NCBI RefSeq assembly: GCF_000187245.1
Contig: NC_027860.1
Coordinates: 1,451,571 to 1,515,570, forward strand
Source of the DNA: Ogataea parapolymorpha DL-1
Taxonomy: Eukaryota; Ascomycota; Pichiomycetes; Pichiales; Pichiaceae
DNA length: 64,000 nt
Direction: 5' to 3'
Positions within the stretch are counted from its first letter, which is position 1, and each line of letters starts with the position of its first letter. The notes beneath the pieces are model-generated. The model worked only from the letters and a program-made list of their open reading frames with translations, searched no databases and was not told where the DNA came from. Of the stretch, positions 52,764 to 61,364 are shown in pieces. The translations under genes and the position numbers were made by a program.

Positions 52764-54374
52764 TTACATTAATTTGATTCTATAGATGTCCTGTAGTCTT
52801 GTCAAAAACAAGCTCCCCTCGAGATATTTTTCCGTCTCTGCCTTCGTGACGAGATTTCTGAGCTTGCATTCTTTATACACTTCTTCAATGCTCTGTCTTC
52901 GGTTGTCGTCCATCGATCCCAGGGCGTACAATATTTTTGTGGCTGTGTCTTTCCTTCTTTGCTGTGGTAAGTTATACCAATTATTTTTCACCCATAATGA
53001 TAATTGGAAATTTATCAGGAGGTTCATCAGCTCAAGACGAGAACGATGAGCCAACAATCTATTGGGTGTACTATGTTTCACAAAGTCTGGTTCGGCTGTA
53101 AGTATGAAACTCAAGAATGAATCATCGATTGAGGCAGAACTGAAAAACCAGGAGTAGGGTTCGGCGTAATCCACATCGTCATGTGTAATCTGTTCCATAA
53201 GATTGACGCTAACAATCAATAGCATTTCATCTTGCGCAGGATCAGAAGTTGTAAAGAATTCAAGTACATCAGCATTGCCCCGTGAAATCAATCTCTCTCC
53301 CACATCCACCGCGAAGTCCTCAATCAGCTTCTCGGATTGATTTTGGGACAATTGCTTCAGAACGCAGTAGCACAAACAAAGTAGAGAGCGCCTAAGTGGT
53401 ATCGAATCTGATGGCTCGCCCTCGTTCTTGGTTTCGCTAGGTATCACTGCTGTTTTGAGAAGTCTCAATTCGTTGACAAAAATGGGAGCAGAAAAGGAAT
53501 CCTTTGAGGTGAATGCTATGTCTATCAACTCCGTTGAAGCAGCCTTCATGGTATGTTCATTCAACGCAAAAATCGCCTGGTAGATGAGCGTTGATTTAAT
53601 GTTTTCGAGTCGGCCATTTGAGTCACCAGAGTATTCTTGCCGCCCGAAGTCGTACCAGTAAAAGTCTAGAAACAAATGCAGCAGATTTTTCCAAATTCTC
53701 CAGCTCACAAGATAAGGCTTTTCATCCTGGCGATCCGCACACTTGAAACCCCATCGAAAAAACTCCCACGAGCTGAGGTGCACCTTGTTGAAATTCTTAT
53801 TAGTCAATAGTTGGTCTTTAAGTTTATCTTCATCAGTGCTGAGGCCATATAATGTAGCTGCATTCCTGTTTGGAAGAGGGTCAAAACGAGAATTATTACT
53901 CACATTTTCTGCTCTGCGGCGTGCAGAACGTGTCAGGGTGGCATCATTATAAGTGAGAAAGTCAAAAAGCTGGTAGAGTAATGCCCGCAGACTATCATAG
54001 GCCTCTGTAGACGGTAGTTCAGGACCAAAGAAAGCATCAATTGGTCGCGAATCCAACCGAAGAATATCCATCAGCTGCCTAATCAAATCCAGGCAGCGTA
54101 AATGCAATGGCCTTTTTGAGCTTCCATCATCTAAGTATCGCAAATCTGGAGTCGTTTGGGGAGGAAGAGTTGTTGCAGTAAGAATCAAGTTCAAAACTTG
54201 GTAGTCGGGTAGGTTCAAATTTGGCAGGTCAGCTAGAATGGTGGTCTCTAGGTACGTGACCAACTTACTGAAACCAGAATATCGCAGCAAGCTACGCTGG
54301 TGTTCCAGTTCCGCTGACATCCAAGTTGACGGTTGTCTTTTCAAATTTTGTTTACACGGCTGTGCAAGGTCCAT
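52764..54374 (-). CDS. Unrecognised all-helical protein
   Basis: I do not recognise this 536-residue product. It is rich in Leu, Asp, Ser and Phe, with predicted helices throughout and no signal peptide or membrane span. A notable segment is SSWEFFRWGFKCADRQDEKP followed by WRIWKNLLHLFLDFYWYDFG (about 202-245), which looks like a conserved core. The ATG at 54374 directly follows the stop codon of the upstream same-strand gene (TAA then ATG). A second in-frame Met, MSAELEHQRSLL (54320), is a possible later start. The coding frame is clean over 1.6 kb, so it is a real gene. Confidence 0.75.
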   Translation of the reverse strand: MDLAQPCKQNLKRQPSTWMSAELEHQRSLLRYSGFSKLVTYLETTILADLPNLNLPDYQVLNLILTATTLPPQTTPDLRYLDDGSSKRPLHLRCLDLIRQLMDILRLDSRPIDAFFGPELPSTEAYDSLRALLYQLFDFLTYNDATLTRSARRRAENVSNNSRFDPLPNRNAATLYGLSTDEDKLKDQLLTNKNFNKVHLSSWEFFRWGFKCADRQDEKPYLVSWRIWKNLLHLFLDFYWYDFGRQEYSGDSNGRLENIKSTLIYQAIFALNEHTMKAASTELIDIAFTSKDSFSAPIFVNELRLLKTAVIPSETKNEGEPSDSIPLRRSLLCLCYCVLKQLSQNQSEKLIEDFAVDVGERLISRGNADVLEFFTTSDPAQDEMLLIVSVNLMEQITHDDVDYAEPYSWFFSSASIDDSFLSFILTAEPDFVKHSTPNRLLAHRSRLELMNLLINFQLSLWVKNNWYNLPQQRRKDTATKILYALGSMDDNRRQSIEEVYKECKLRNLVTKAETEKYLEGSLFLTRLQDIYRIKLM

Positions 54375-55307
54375 TTATTCGATATCCGTACAAAATTTAC
54401 ACACTCTATCGACAGTCCATGCCACAGCGCCTGGAGCAGACCCAGGGCCTATGTTGTGGAGTGCACCAGGAATTAGACCAGAATGTGGAGACCAGAATTT
54501 ATCAGGAGTCGCTAACTTCCATTGATTCATCAAGGCTTGCTTATCCACATAATCTGGGTAAAACTGGTCTTTCTCAGAGTTAAGCACCATGATGGGGCGC
54601 GTAACCATTCCAAAGGTTTTCTTATTATCCCTTAAGGTGAGATCAGAAGAGAAGAAATCGTCGTCACCTAATTTCGTTGCGAGAGAAAGCCATCTGTAGG
54701 CATTGATGGGAGCTCCCAAGAAAAGATCTGAGTACTTTTTAGGAAGAAGCTCGTATTCCCGGCCCTCGCTCACATAGTTGCGTGCCAGAGCATTCAGCTC
54801 CTCTAACTCTTCCCAACCTTTTCCTTGCTTTTGCAGTTCGTGGAAAATTGCCTCTCTGTCTGAGACGGCAGCCTGCAAAATTCCACCTTCCACTTGTTTT
54901 GCAGGTTCCTTGGGGCCATATTTAGCAAGATATTGAATCGTATCCTGACAGCCTGTCGAATGCCCCATGAGAACAACCTTTTCTCTGGAACCCCCTCTTT
55001 CGGACCGAAGATACTCAACAAGCAAACTGATTTCATAGGCGTCCCTCTCTAGGGATCCAGTTCCCCATCCCATGTACGAGGATGTGAAGTGAATTTGAAC
55101 AAGTGTCCATCCAATTTTGTCTAAGCCAGCAGACAAGTCTGGGAGGTAAGGCACAGTCAGCAGGCCATCCGTTAAGCCACCAATAAAAAGGACAACCTTC
55201 TTTGACTGAACCTCCTTATTCTTGAACTCAAAAGCAGTCAATCTCGGAGCATACTCATGTACAAATCCTTCAACAGGATTATGAATGGTGATGGTTTCGT
55301 GATCCAT
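54375..55307 (-). CDS. DUF1749 / UPF0613-type alpha/beta hydrolase
   Basis: A 310-residue fungal alpha/beta hydrolase of the DUF1749 group. It shows VVLFIGGLTDGLLTVPYLPD (oxyanion region), the nucleophile elbow VVLMGHSTGCQDTIQYL, the acid segment VLNSEKDQFYPDYVD, and a late GALHNIGPGSAPGAV with the catalytic His. There is no signal peptide, so it is probably cytosolic. The substrate is unknown; members have been linked to siderophore or ester hydrolysis. It abuts the preceding gene with no spacer and is the first of five same-strand metabolic genes. Confidence 0.85.
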   Translation of the reverse strand: MDHETITIHNPVEGFVHEYAPRLTAFEFKNKEVQSKKVVLFIGGLTDGLLTVPYLPDLSAGLDKIGWTLVQIHFTSSYMGWGTGSLERDAYEISLLVEYLRSERGGSREKVVLMGHSTGCQDTIQYLAKYGPKEPAKQVEGGILQAAVSDREAIFHELQKQGKGWEELEELNALARNYVSEGREYELLPKKYSDLFLGAPINAYRWLSLATKLGDDDFFSSDLTLRDNKKTFGMVTRPIMVLNSEKDQFYPDYVDKQALMNQWKLATPDKFWSPHSGLIPGALHNIGPGSAPGAVAWTVDRVCKFCTDIE

Positions 55308-55426
55308 GAGGAAAAGAAGTAGTTTATAAAATACGTAGTGAACTAAATTGTCCCTGCGAAATATTATCTGCGATAAGGATATTGCACCTTTACACCAAGC
55401 TTATTGATTATTATAACCTATAGAAA

Positions 55427-56176
55427 CTATAAACTGTCGTCAGTAAGGAACCTAACCATTGCTCTTCCAAAAACACCACCATCGTTGGGCAGCGTTTTGT
55501 TCCGACTCACACATTCGGCGTAGTAATTTTGAGAGCAGTCTTTCTTTATCCATGATTGTACAATGAAATCGCTGACGTCAGTTCCGTATTCGGGATGGCC
55601 TTGAATTGTGAGAAAACGTCCTTTACGGTAAACTCCTTGATTGTGGGTTTTACTAGAAAAACCCAAAACAATAACGTCGGGTGGTGCTGATTGCACCCAG
55701 TTCTTATGTGCTTCCACAACATAGAGCTTCCCTGGAGTAGGTAAGTCCAAAAAGGTACGTGGAAACTCATCGGAAATTTCGATTTCGCATATACCACCTT
55801 CAATTCCATTGGGATTCGGCGTCACCACTCCGCCCGTAGCTCTACAGATGATTTGGTGGCCGAAACATGCGCCGGTCAATTTTATTGAAGGGTAGTTCTC
55901 CACGACATTTTTCACTAGAGCAACCAGTTCAAGCACCCAGGGCTCGTCTCCATAAGGACACTGATTGGCTCCTGTCAAGTGTATTGACCCAAATTTATCC
56001 AATTCAGAAGTGGAAGGAAGATCACCATAAACCGCGTGGTACTTCTTTGTTGGGCGATTAAGACCATGTTTGGTGAAAAATATGCAGGCAATGTCCCCAT
56101 AGTCTCCACGATCTAACTGACGCTGGTTTTGAAAGTCACAGTTAATGACGGCGTGAAATAGCACTGTTTTCGTCAT
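55427..56176 (-). CDS. Class I glutamine amidotransferase-like protein (YLR126C type)
   Basis: The 249-residue product is a stand-alone class I glutamine amidotransferase domain. The catalytic triad is visible: C104 in LTGACFGHQII, H194 and E196 in IQGHPEYGTD. It resembles S. cerevisiae YLR126C and related proteins of unknown amide substrate, not a subunit of a known synthetase. It lies inside the run of same-strand metabolic genes, so an amidase or gamma-glutamyl hydrolase role in that pathway is possible but not shown. Confidence 0.85.
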   Translation of the reverse strand: MTKTVLFHAVINCDFQNQRQLDRGDYGDIACIFFTKHGLNRPTKKYHAVYGDLPSTSELDKFGSIHLTGANQCPYGDEPWVLELVALVKNVVENYPSIKLTGACFGHQIICRATGGVVTPNPNGIEGGICEIEISDEFPRTFLDLPTPGKLYVVEAHKNWVQSAPPDVIVLGFSSKTHNQGVYRKGRFLTIQGHPEYGTDVSDFIVQSWIKKDCSQNYYAECVSRNKTLPNDGGVFGRAMVRFLTDDSL

Positions 56177-56303
56177 AAGCTAATTTTGCTAGGTTTTCGC
56201 GATGATAGATATATCTTAACAGATTGCATTATTTTTTGATCAGTGAGCCACAGATAAGAAGGAAATCTATTGATGAAAAATTGCTTTAGCTGCTTTGAAC
56301 TGG

Positions 56304-57590
56304 TCACAATTTCTCTTTCATAGTGGTTGCCAAAAGCCATTGTTTTTTGCACTCTTCGAATATGTTGTAGCCAAACAGGTACTCCTGAAACTCAGGGTCT
56401 GCCCACCGAGCTGGGCATCTTTCCTGTGGAGGATCTAATGCACATTCTAGGTCTCTCAACTTCTGTTTTTCTCCATCCTGGAGATGGTAAATTTGTTGGC
56501 AATCTTTTGAGGAGTTCACAATGCGGGTTGTCCTTGGTTTTCTGATGTATTCGTACATCTCCAATATAAAATGTATCTCAGATTTGTGTTTGATTTTTCC
56601 AAATAGGTACGCTAAGGCAGCGGCATCTTCTATGGCTTGAGCTGCTCCTTGAGCCAGATAAGGCAAAGTCGCATGGCATGCATCTCCCAGAAGAGTTACG
56701 TTTTGAGTAGGATGGCTCCAGGAATCCAGCTCCTCAATATATTGAAGTCTCCACTTGAAAGTTGAGGTTGCAAGGCTCAAAAGCAGTTGCAGTCGAGAGT
56801 CCCAAGTTTTCAAAAATTGCAAGACCTCATGCTTGTCTGCAGCAACAACTCTTGCATCTGGTGGGAGGTTGTCGGGCCCCATTACAACAACGTTGCAGCT
56901 GTTGCCACCCTTCAAGGGGTAAGTCACCACGTGACCTTGGGGGCCCCAGAAAAAGTTGACACATGGTATCTTGTGGATGAAGTCTAGTTCTGGGTGCTTA
57001 GCCATCTCCGGAATCGATATCAAAGAGCGATAAGCTTGATCTCCACTATTTGTTGCTAGGGAATGTTTTCCAAATATAGAGCTGCGAACATTCGAGTTCA
57101 AGCCGTCGGCTCCTATAATCACGTCTCCATGATATTTGTGGCCATCATGGGTTATTGCAATGTTGTGATCCAGGTCAATCTCCACAATGCCTGAGTTTAC
57201 AAGGATTGTGATTCTCAGTTCTCTGGCTCTTTCAACAAGACACTTGTGAAAATCTCCTCTGTGTATGTGTAGGGATTTGCAACCGTACTTGCGAGCACAG
57301 TAGGGATCAAGCTCTATATTGATAAGATTGTCTCCTTTGTGGTTGAAAAAATGGTACGCCTTTGGTACCAGAGCTTTCTCTAATATCTGTGTTTTGCATC
57401 CAAGTACTTCAAGTATTCTGGTAGAATTGGGCGGGATCTGGATACCAGCACCGACCTCCGATAATTGTTGAGCTTTTTCTAAAACAATAACTTCGTGCCC
57501 GGCCAGAACGAGTCCAATAGCTACCGACAAGCCACCTATTCCACCCCCTACCACAACAAACCGGAGGCTGATATTACTCTTCGGAATCAT
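56304..57590 (-). CDS. FAD-dependent aromatic monooxygenase (salicylate-hydroxylase-like)
   Basis: The 428-residue product is a group A flavoprotein monooxygenase. Motifs are GGGIGGLSVAIGLVLAGHEV (FAD-binding Rossmann loop, about 15-34), the VGAGIQIPPNSTRIL stretch typical of salicylate or 6-hydroxynicotinate hydroxylases, IGADGLNSNVRS (the DG motif), and LLGDACHATLPYLAQGAAQA (the GD motif). These enzymes hydroxylate aromatic acids with NAD(P)H. It neighbours a flavin-reductase-like gene and an amine-type FAD oxidase. The substrate is not deducible. Confidence 0.9.
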   Translation of the reverse strand: MIPKSNISLRFVVVGGGIGGLSVAIGLVLAGHEVIVLEKAQQLSEVGAGIQIPPNSTRILEVLGCKTQILEKALVPKAYHFFNHKGDNLINIELDPYCARKYGCKSLHIHRGDFHKCLVERARELRITILVNSGIVEIDLDHNIAITHDGHKYHGDVIIGADGLNSNVRSSIFGKHSLATNSGDQAYRSLISIPEMAKHPELDFIHKIPCVNFFWGPQGHVVTYPLKGGNSCNVVVMGPDNLPPDARVVAADKHEVLQFLKTWDSRLQLLLSLATSTFKWRLQYIEELDSWSHPTQNVTLLGDACHATLPYLAQGAAQAIEDAAALAYLFGKIKHKSEIHFILEMYEYIRKPRTTRIVNSSKDCQQIYHLQDGEKQKLRDLECALDPPQERCPARWADPEFQEYLFGYNIFEECKKQWLLATTMKEKL

Positions 57591-57670
57591 AAGTAATATA
57601 ATTCTTTGAATCTAAATATATATCTTACCCTGGGCTTTATCTGCTACCAAATTTCAGAATGCAGAATATT

Positions 57671-58453
57671 TCAAAGCAACTTGGAAACTTCTGGGTGCTC
57701 TGAAATTTCAGATTTGAAATCCGGCCTTGGGATGTCAAATCCTTGCAGAACCCGAGTATACACATTTCCTCCGAGACGAGCAACTGGCTTCAATTTGTTG
57801 ATGTCCACTGTAGTAAATTTCTCATCTGCAATATCTTCACGAATGTGGAAATTGACTCCCTCTACTAAAAGGGTTGTTCCGGAACCTTTCGAAGGGTCCT
57901 TTTTTGACTTGAAATAGTGTGTGTGGATCAGTTTACCTTCAATGGAAAAAGCGCTTTCAGCAACATGAGGCGGTTTGACTTTGGAAGATTCGACTGGAGT
58001 AAGACCTGCCAGCTTCCACTCATCAATCTCATAAGGCGCATTAATACATGTATAATTGGCCGCCTCGATGAACCACTCGCTGATCAAATTGATAGTACAT
58101 TCTTCTGTGTCTTGCAGGTTTTTGCAAGTATCTTTAAGATTTCCCGTAGCGCCCGAAATACCAATTGTAAAAACAGGCGGATCGTGGTTCACAACCGTGA
58201 AATACGAAAAGGGGGAAAGATTTCTTGTGCCATCTTTCCCCACTGTTGATATAAATCCAATTGGACGAGGTGTGATGGCGCTCACAAGTAGTTTATAATT
58301 TTCAAAAGGCAGACGGCCCTCAGCATACGGATCCAGTTCGACCTTCTTATATTTTGCCCAATCGTTATTGGTTGCTCCAGATCCTGGTTGCCAATTGGGA
58401 TCTGGAACACTGGTCAATTCAAAGTTGGCATTTTTAAAGGGAGGAAGACTCAT
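57671..58453 (-). CDS. Flavin-reductase-like FMN-binding split-barrel protein
   Basis: The frame opens at TTG far upstream; I start at the ATG 58453 (MSLPPFKNANFEL), giving 260 residues. The FMN-binding split barrel is shown by LLVSAITPRPIGFISTVGKD and NLSPFSYFTVVNHDPPVFTI, then DTEECTINLISEWFIEAANY. Proteins of this group bind FMN; some reduce flavins, others are of unknown role and often sit in fungal catabolic gene sets. It is in the same orientation as the monooxygenase, 80 bp upstream of its start. Confidence 0.87.
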   Translation of the reverse strand: MSLPPFKNANFELTSVPDPNWQPGSGATNNDWAKYKKVELDPYAEGRLPFENYKLLVSAITPRPIGFISTVGKDGTRNLSPFSYFTVVNHDPPVFTIGISGATGNLKDTCKNLQDTEECTINLISEWFIEAANYTCINAPYEIDEWKLAGLTPVESSKVKPPHVAESAFSIEGKLIHTHYFKSKKDPSKGSGTTLLVEGVNFHIREDIADEKFTTVDINKLKPVARLGGNVYTRVLQGFDIPRPDFKSEISEHPEVSKLL

Positions 58454-58531
58454 TGAGTAATCTAATAACCAACAAACTGTTACTTGTTCAAGATTTGAAA
58501 ACCGAAACAAATCTTATCAATATATTTCGGA

Positions 58532-59932
58532 TTATTTACAGCCACAATTTAAACCCGGTGCCGTGCCACATTTTTCCACTAGCGAATCCAGATAAGGTGA
58601 GTCCACAATGCTCATCCTTTCGATTGATAGCTTGAATGGTACTGGGATACTTGTAGTGGGCTTTTTTCCCAATATTAGCTCGCTCAAGTACTTTGAGCAG
58701 CTGAAAATACGTGGCATACCATGTCCAGTAAAACCTGCGGATATGAACATGTTTGGGCGCCCGTAAGCCGTTAAATCACCAACAAAAGGAAACCCATCTT
58801 CCGTAAAACCCATACACCCAGTCCAAGTGTAGTCATTGACAAACTTAACGTCTGCTAAAGATTTGTAGTTCCGATTAGCATATCCAACAAAATATTGCCT
58901 AGTCTCTTCCGGAAAGTAAGAATCATCCGCGTTGTCCACCATCATTTCACGGTTAGGAGAAGTTTTGTATGTTTGTCCACCGCCTCCGATTATCAACGAG
59001 TCATCGTCTCGAACGCTTATGTAGTCGATCTCAACTGGCATAGTGTGAATCATATTGGTTGCAAGAGTTTTGTTTACCTCTGTTTTGAGATGCGAGACAA
59101 CACCTTTAACAGGCATAATTTTGCCCCAGAAATCTGGTAAAAGAGCCCTAGTGTAAGCGTTGGTGGTGACAACGACTTTTCCAACATGTACATTTCCACG
59201 CTGCGTCTTCGCCAGCCAAGTACTATCCTCGAGATATTCCAGCTCCTCGACAGCAGTATTCGTTTGCAAGTTCAATCCCTTGGAAATAGCAATCTCGAGA
59301 AGACCACAAACTAGCTTGTACGGCCACACAGACGATGTAGGTGTGTAGACGCCAAAAGCAGTGTTTGCATGCTCCTTTCTGGCTTGTTCATCAAAAACTA
59401 TTTTCACCTGATCCTTGACCTTCTGATCAATGTAAGGGTTGTTTAAAAACGAGTAGTAATCTCTTAAGCCAAACTTTCCTAAAGAAGGATCATCGTAAGT
59501 CACGTACGAGGTTCTTCTAACAAAATTGCAATCAATATTATACTTCTTCACCAGTGTTTCAACAACATTGATCTCTTCATGCTCAAACATTGCAATGTCT
59601 GCAGCATTTTCCTGACCGTACTTTTGCGAGAATTCGTACTGATCGTGATGATAGTAGCTTCGCATGTGCCCACCGTTTCTTCCAGTAGCTCCAGAACAGA
59701 CGTCACGAGCTTCTAATAATAGTACCTTTTGCTCGGTCTTTTCTTCAACTAGCATATTGAATGCTACCGAAGTTCCGCTAAAGCCAGATCCGATGATTAG
59801 CACATCAACCTCTTCTGGTAATTTCTCTGTTGTTCGATGTTTCGCGAGCTTGTCATCAGCCTCTACAATCCAGTAGGAGAGAGTCGTTTCTTTAGACGGG
59901 AATGCCTGTTGCTTTCTAGCACTATATTCCAT
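58532..59932 (-). CDS. FAD-dependent oxidoreductase of the DAO (OrdL/PuuB-like) family
   Basis: The 466-residue product belongs to the D-amino-acid-oxidase-fold amine oxidoreductases. It shows SYWIVEADDKLAKHRTTEKL, DVLIIGSGFSGTSVAFNML (FAD Rossmann loop, about 43-61), the ARDVCSGATGRNGGHMRSYY block, VVVTTNAYTRALLPDFWG, and the C-terminal FAD contact WTGCMGFTEDGFPFVGDL and AGFTGHGMPRIF. Bacterial relatives oxidise gamma-glutamyl-putrescine or sarcosine-like amines. An amino-acid permease lies on its telomeric side. The C-terminus ends GLNCGCK, not a peroxisomal signal. Confidence 0.9.
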   Translation of the reverse strand: MEYSARKQQAFPSKETTLSYWIVEADDKLAKHRTTEKLPEEVDVLIIGSGFSGTSVAFNMLVEEKTEQKVLLLEARDVCSGATGRNGGHMRSYYHHDQYEFSQKYGQENAADIAMFEHEEINVVETLVKKYNIDCNFVRRTSYVTYDDPSLGKFGLRDYYSFLNNPYIDQKVKDQVKIVFDEQARKEHANTAFGVYTPTSSVWPYKLVCGLLEIAISKGLNLQTNTAVEELEYLEDSTWLAKTQRGNVHVGKVVVTTNAYTRALLPDFWGKIMPVKGVVSHLKTEVNKTLATNMIHTMPVEIDYISVRDDDSLIIGGGGQTYKTSPNREMMVDNADDSYFPEETRQYFVGYANRNYKSLADVKFVNDYTWTGCMGFTEDGFPFVGDLTAYGRPNMFISAGFTGHGMPRIFSCSKYLSELILGKKPTTSIPVPFKLSIERMSIVDSPYLDSLVEKCGTAPGLNCGCK

Positions 59933-61364
59933 GATTAATTACTTAGTTATGTTTTTGTCATCGATCTTATCGACGACTTACAAATTCCATTTCCGTTTTT
60001 GGGAATTCTTATCTGCCGACACTGATATTATCTTAGCAGCCAATCCAAGAAAAATCCCAAAATAATTTGAATAAACGGCGATAAAGAAATAACAGAATGT
60101 CAACAGACTGAGGGCACAGGGGTCTCAGCAATGGTTCTAGACAGGTTCAAACTCAATGTGCTTTCGAATCCTCCAAAGCAACGAAAAGACAAGTGTCACT
60201 AACCTCAATTTGACCGTAGTGTGATCCAGCAATGATTACCTCAAACATGGGCGCTCATAGAGCCGACACTAGTTGAAATGTTGCACCATTTGTTGTCTAT
60301 AAGCTTACGAGTTCTCTGCTCTAACACAGTCTTTTGCATGACAATGATTTACCCTCGACTTAAAGAGCGATCCGACATTTTGAGAGGGGCATGTTTTCTT
60401 TCACTCAGTATGTTTTTGATTACTATATTAGCATTCTGAAAATCAGAGGATGAGATTTCCTTTGGAAAGCAAAAGTGCCTCTTTTCAGGGCGCGTTGGAT
60501 TCTTTCTTGGAATTTCCTCCTCATACCCAGGTGCATTCAATGTCATACTTCAGAGATAATAAACAAGCTACTCTGATTTCCAAGTGCTCTCGAATACAAA
60601 CCTTCAAAAAGCAGTACATGGCAGGATTGTCGATTCCACCAAAATCTGTATCTGCTCCAGGAATGAACCTGTTTCACTTAATTGCTGTCTACAACTAAAC
60701 CACGAAATCTTGTCCAGTTAGGAACGCTGTCAAGTTTGACTATTTGCACGTTGGGGATATAGTGGCGAATCCAGTAAATCATATCAATTGGAGCAATATT
60801 TCGTGCTGGGGGATTGCCAACAAGAGGACGTAAAATCCAAAGAAGAATATTTGAAGCTTGCGGACAAAACATTCCTCATAACAGGAATTAGGAACTTACG
60901 GTTAGTTCGTATTCTACTGCGACGATTGGCTCCGCAACCGATATCTCTCGATGTGATTTTCGTTACAAGAAAAGTTTTATCCTATGAATGACTTTTCATA
61001 TTATAGTGTGCAGGACCTGGCTGTTGCAATTGAGTCAGGCCCCCCTAGTTGAAACTTTTACAAGTTCAGATTGGAAGCCGTTCATGATAAAATAGTGGAA
61101 ACAAAACTACCTGATTGAATCAATCTTGAATTGTCACGTTTTCGATGCACAAGTATGCAGAAACTGTGGCTCAAAATTTAAAATATGGTGCCATTTTAAC
61201 TTTCGCACCACCTATGAAAGTGAAAAATTATAGGAACATCTTTACACGGTGGCAAGCTGTCAAAATATTTTATGCATGCATGTGGCTCGATGTGGATCTG
61301 TGGCTCTCGATGAAGCTCGGTGCCTCGACGGAAAAATTATTCTTTTCATTCTTTAGAACCTACT
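59933..61364. other. Gene-poor stretch, possibly decayed genes
   Basis: This 1.4-kb stretch has no convincing gene. A minus-strand frame at 60678-60872 (64 codons, protein-like composition with RPLVGNPPARNIAPIDMIYW) has a stop just upstream of its Met and one at its end. A + strand frame at 60450-60698 is open for 82 codons. These may be remnants of a broken gene, but I recognise no family. The left end is the FAD-oxidase promoter; the right end is the permease promoter. Confidence 0.4.

Noticed and set aside
60130..60175. GGTTCAAACTC as a possible tRNA B box
   Set aside because: The last bases do not fit, and no A box, anticodon arm or acceptor stem can be built around it.
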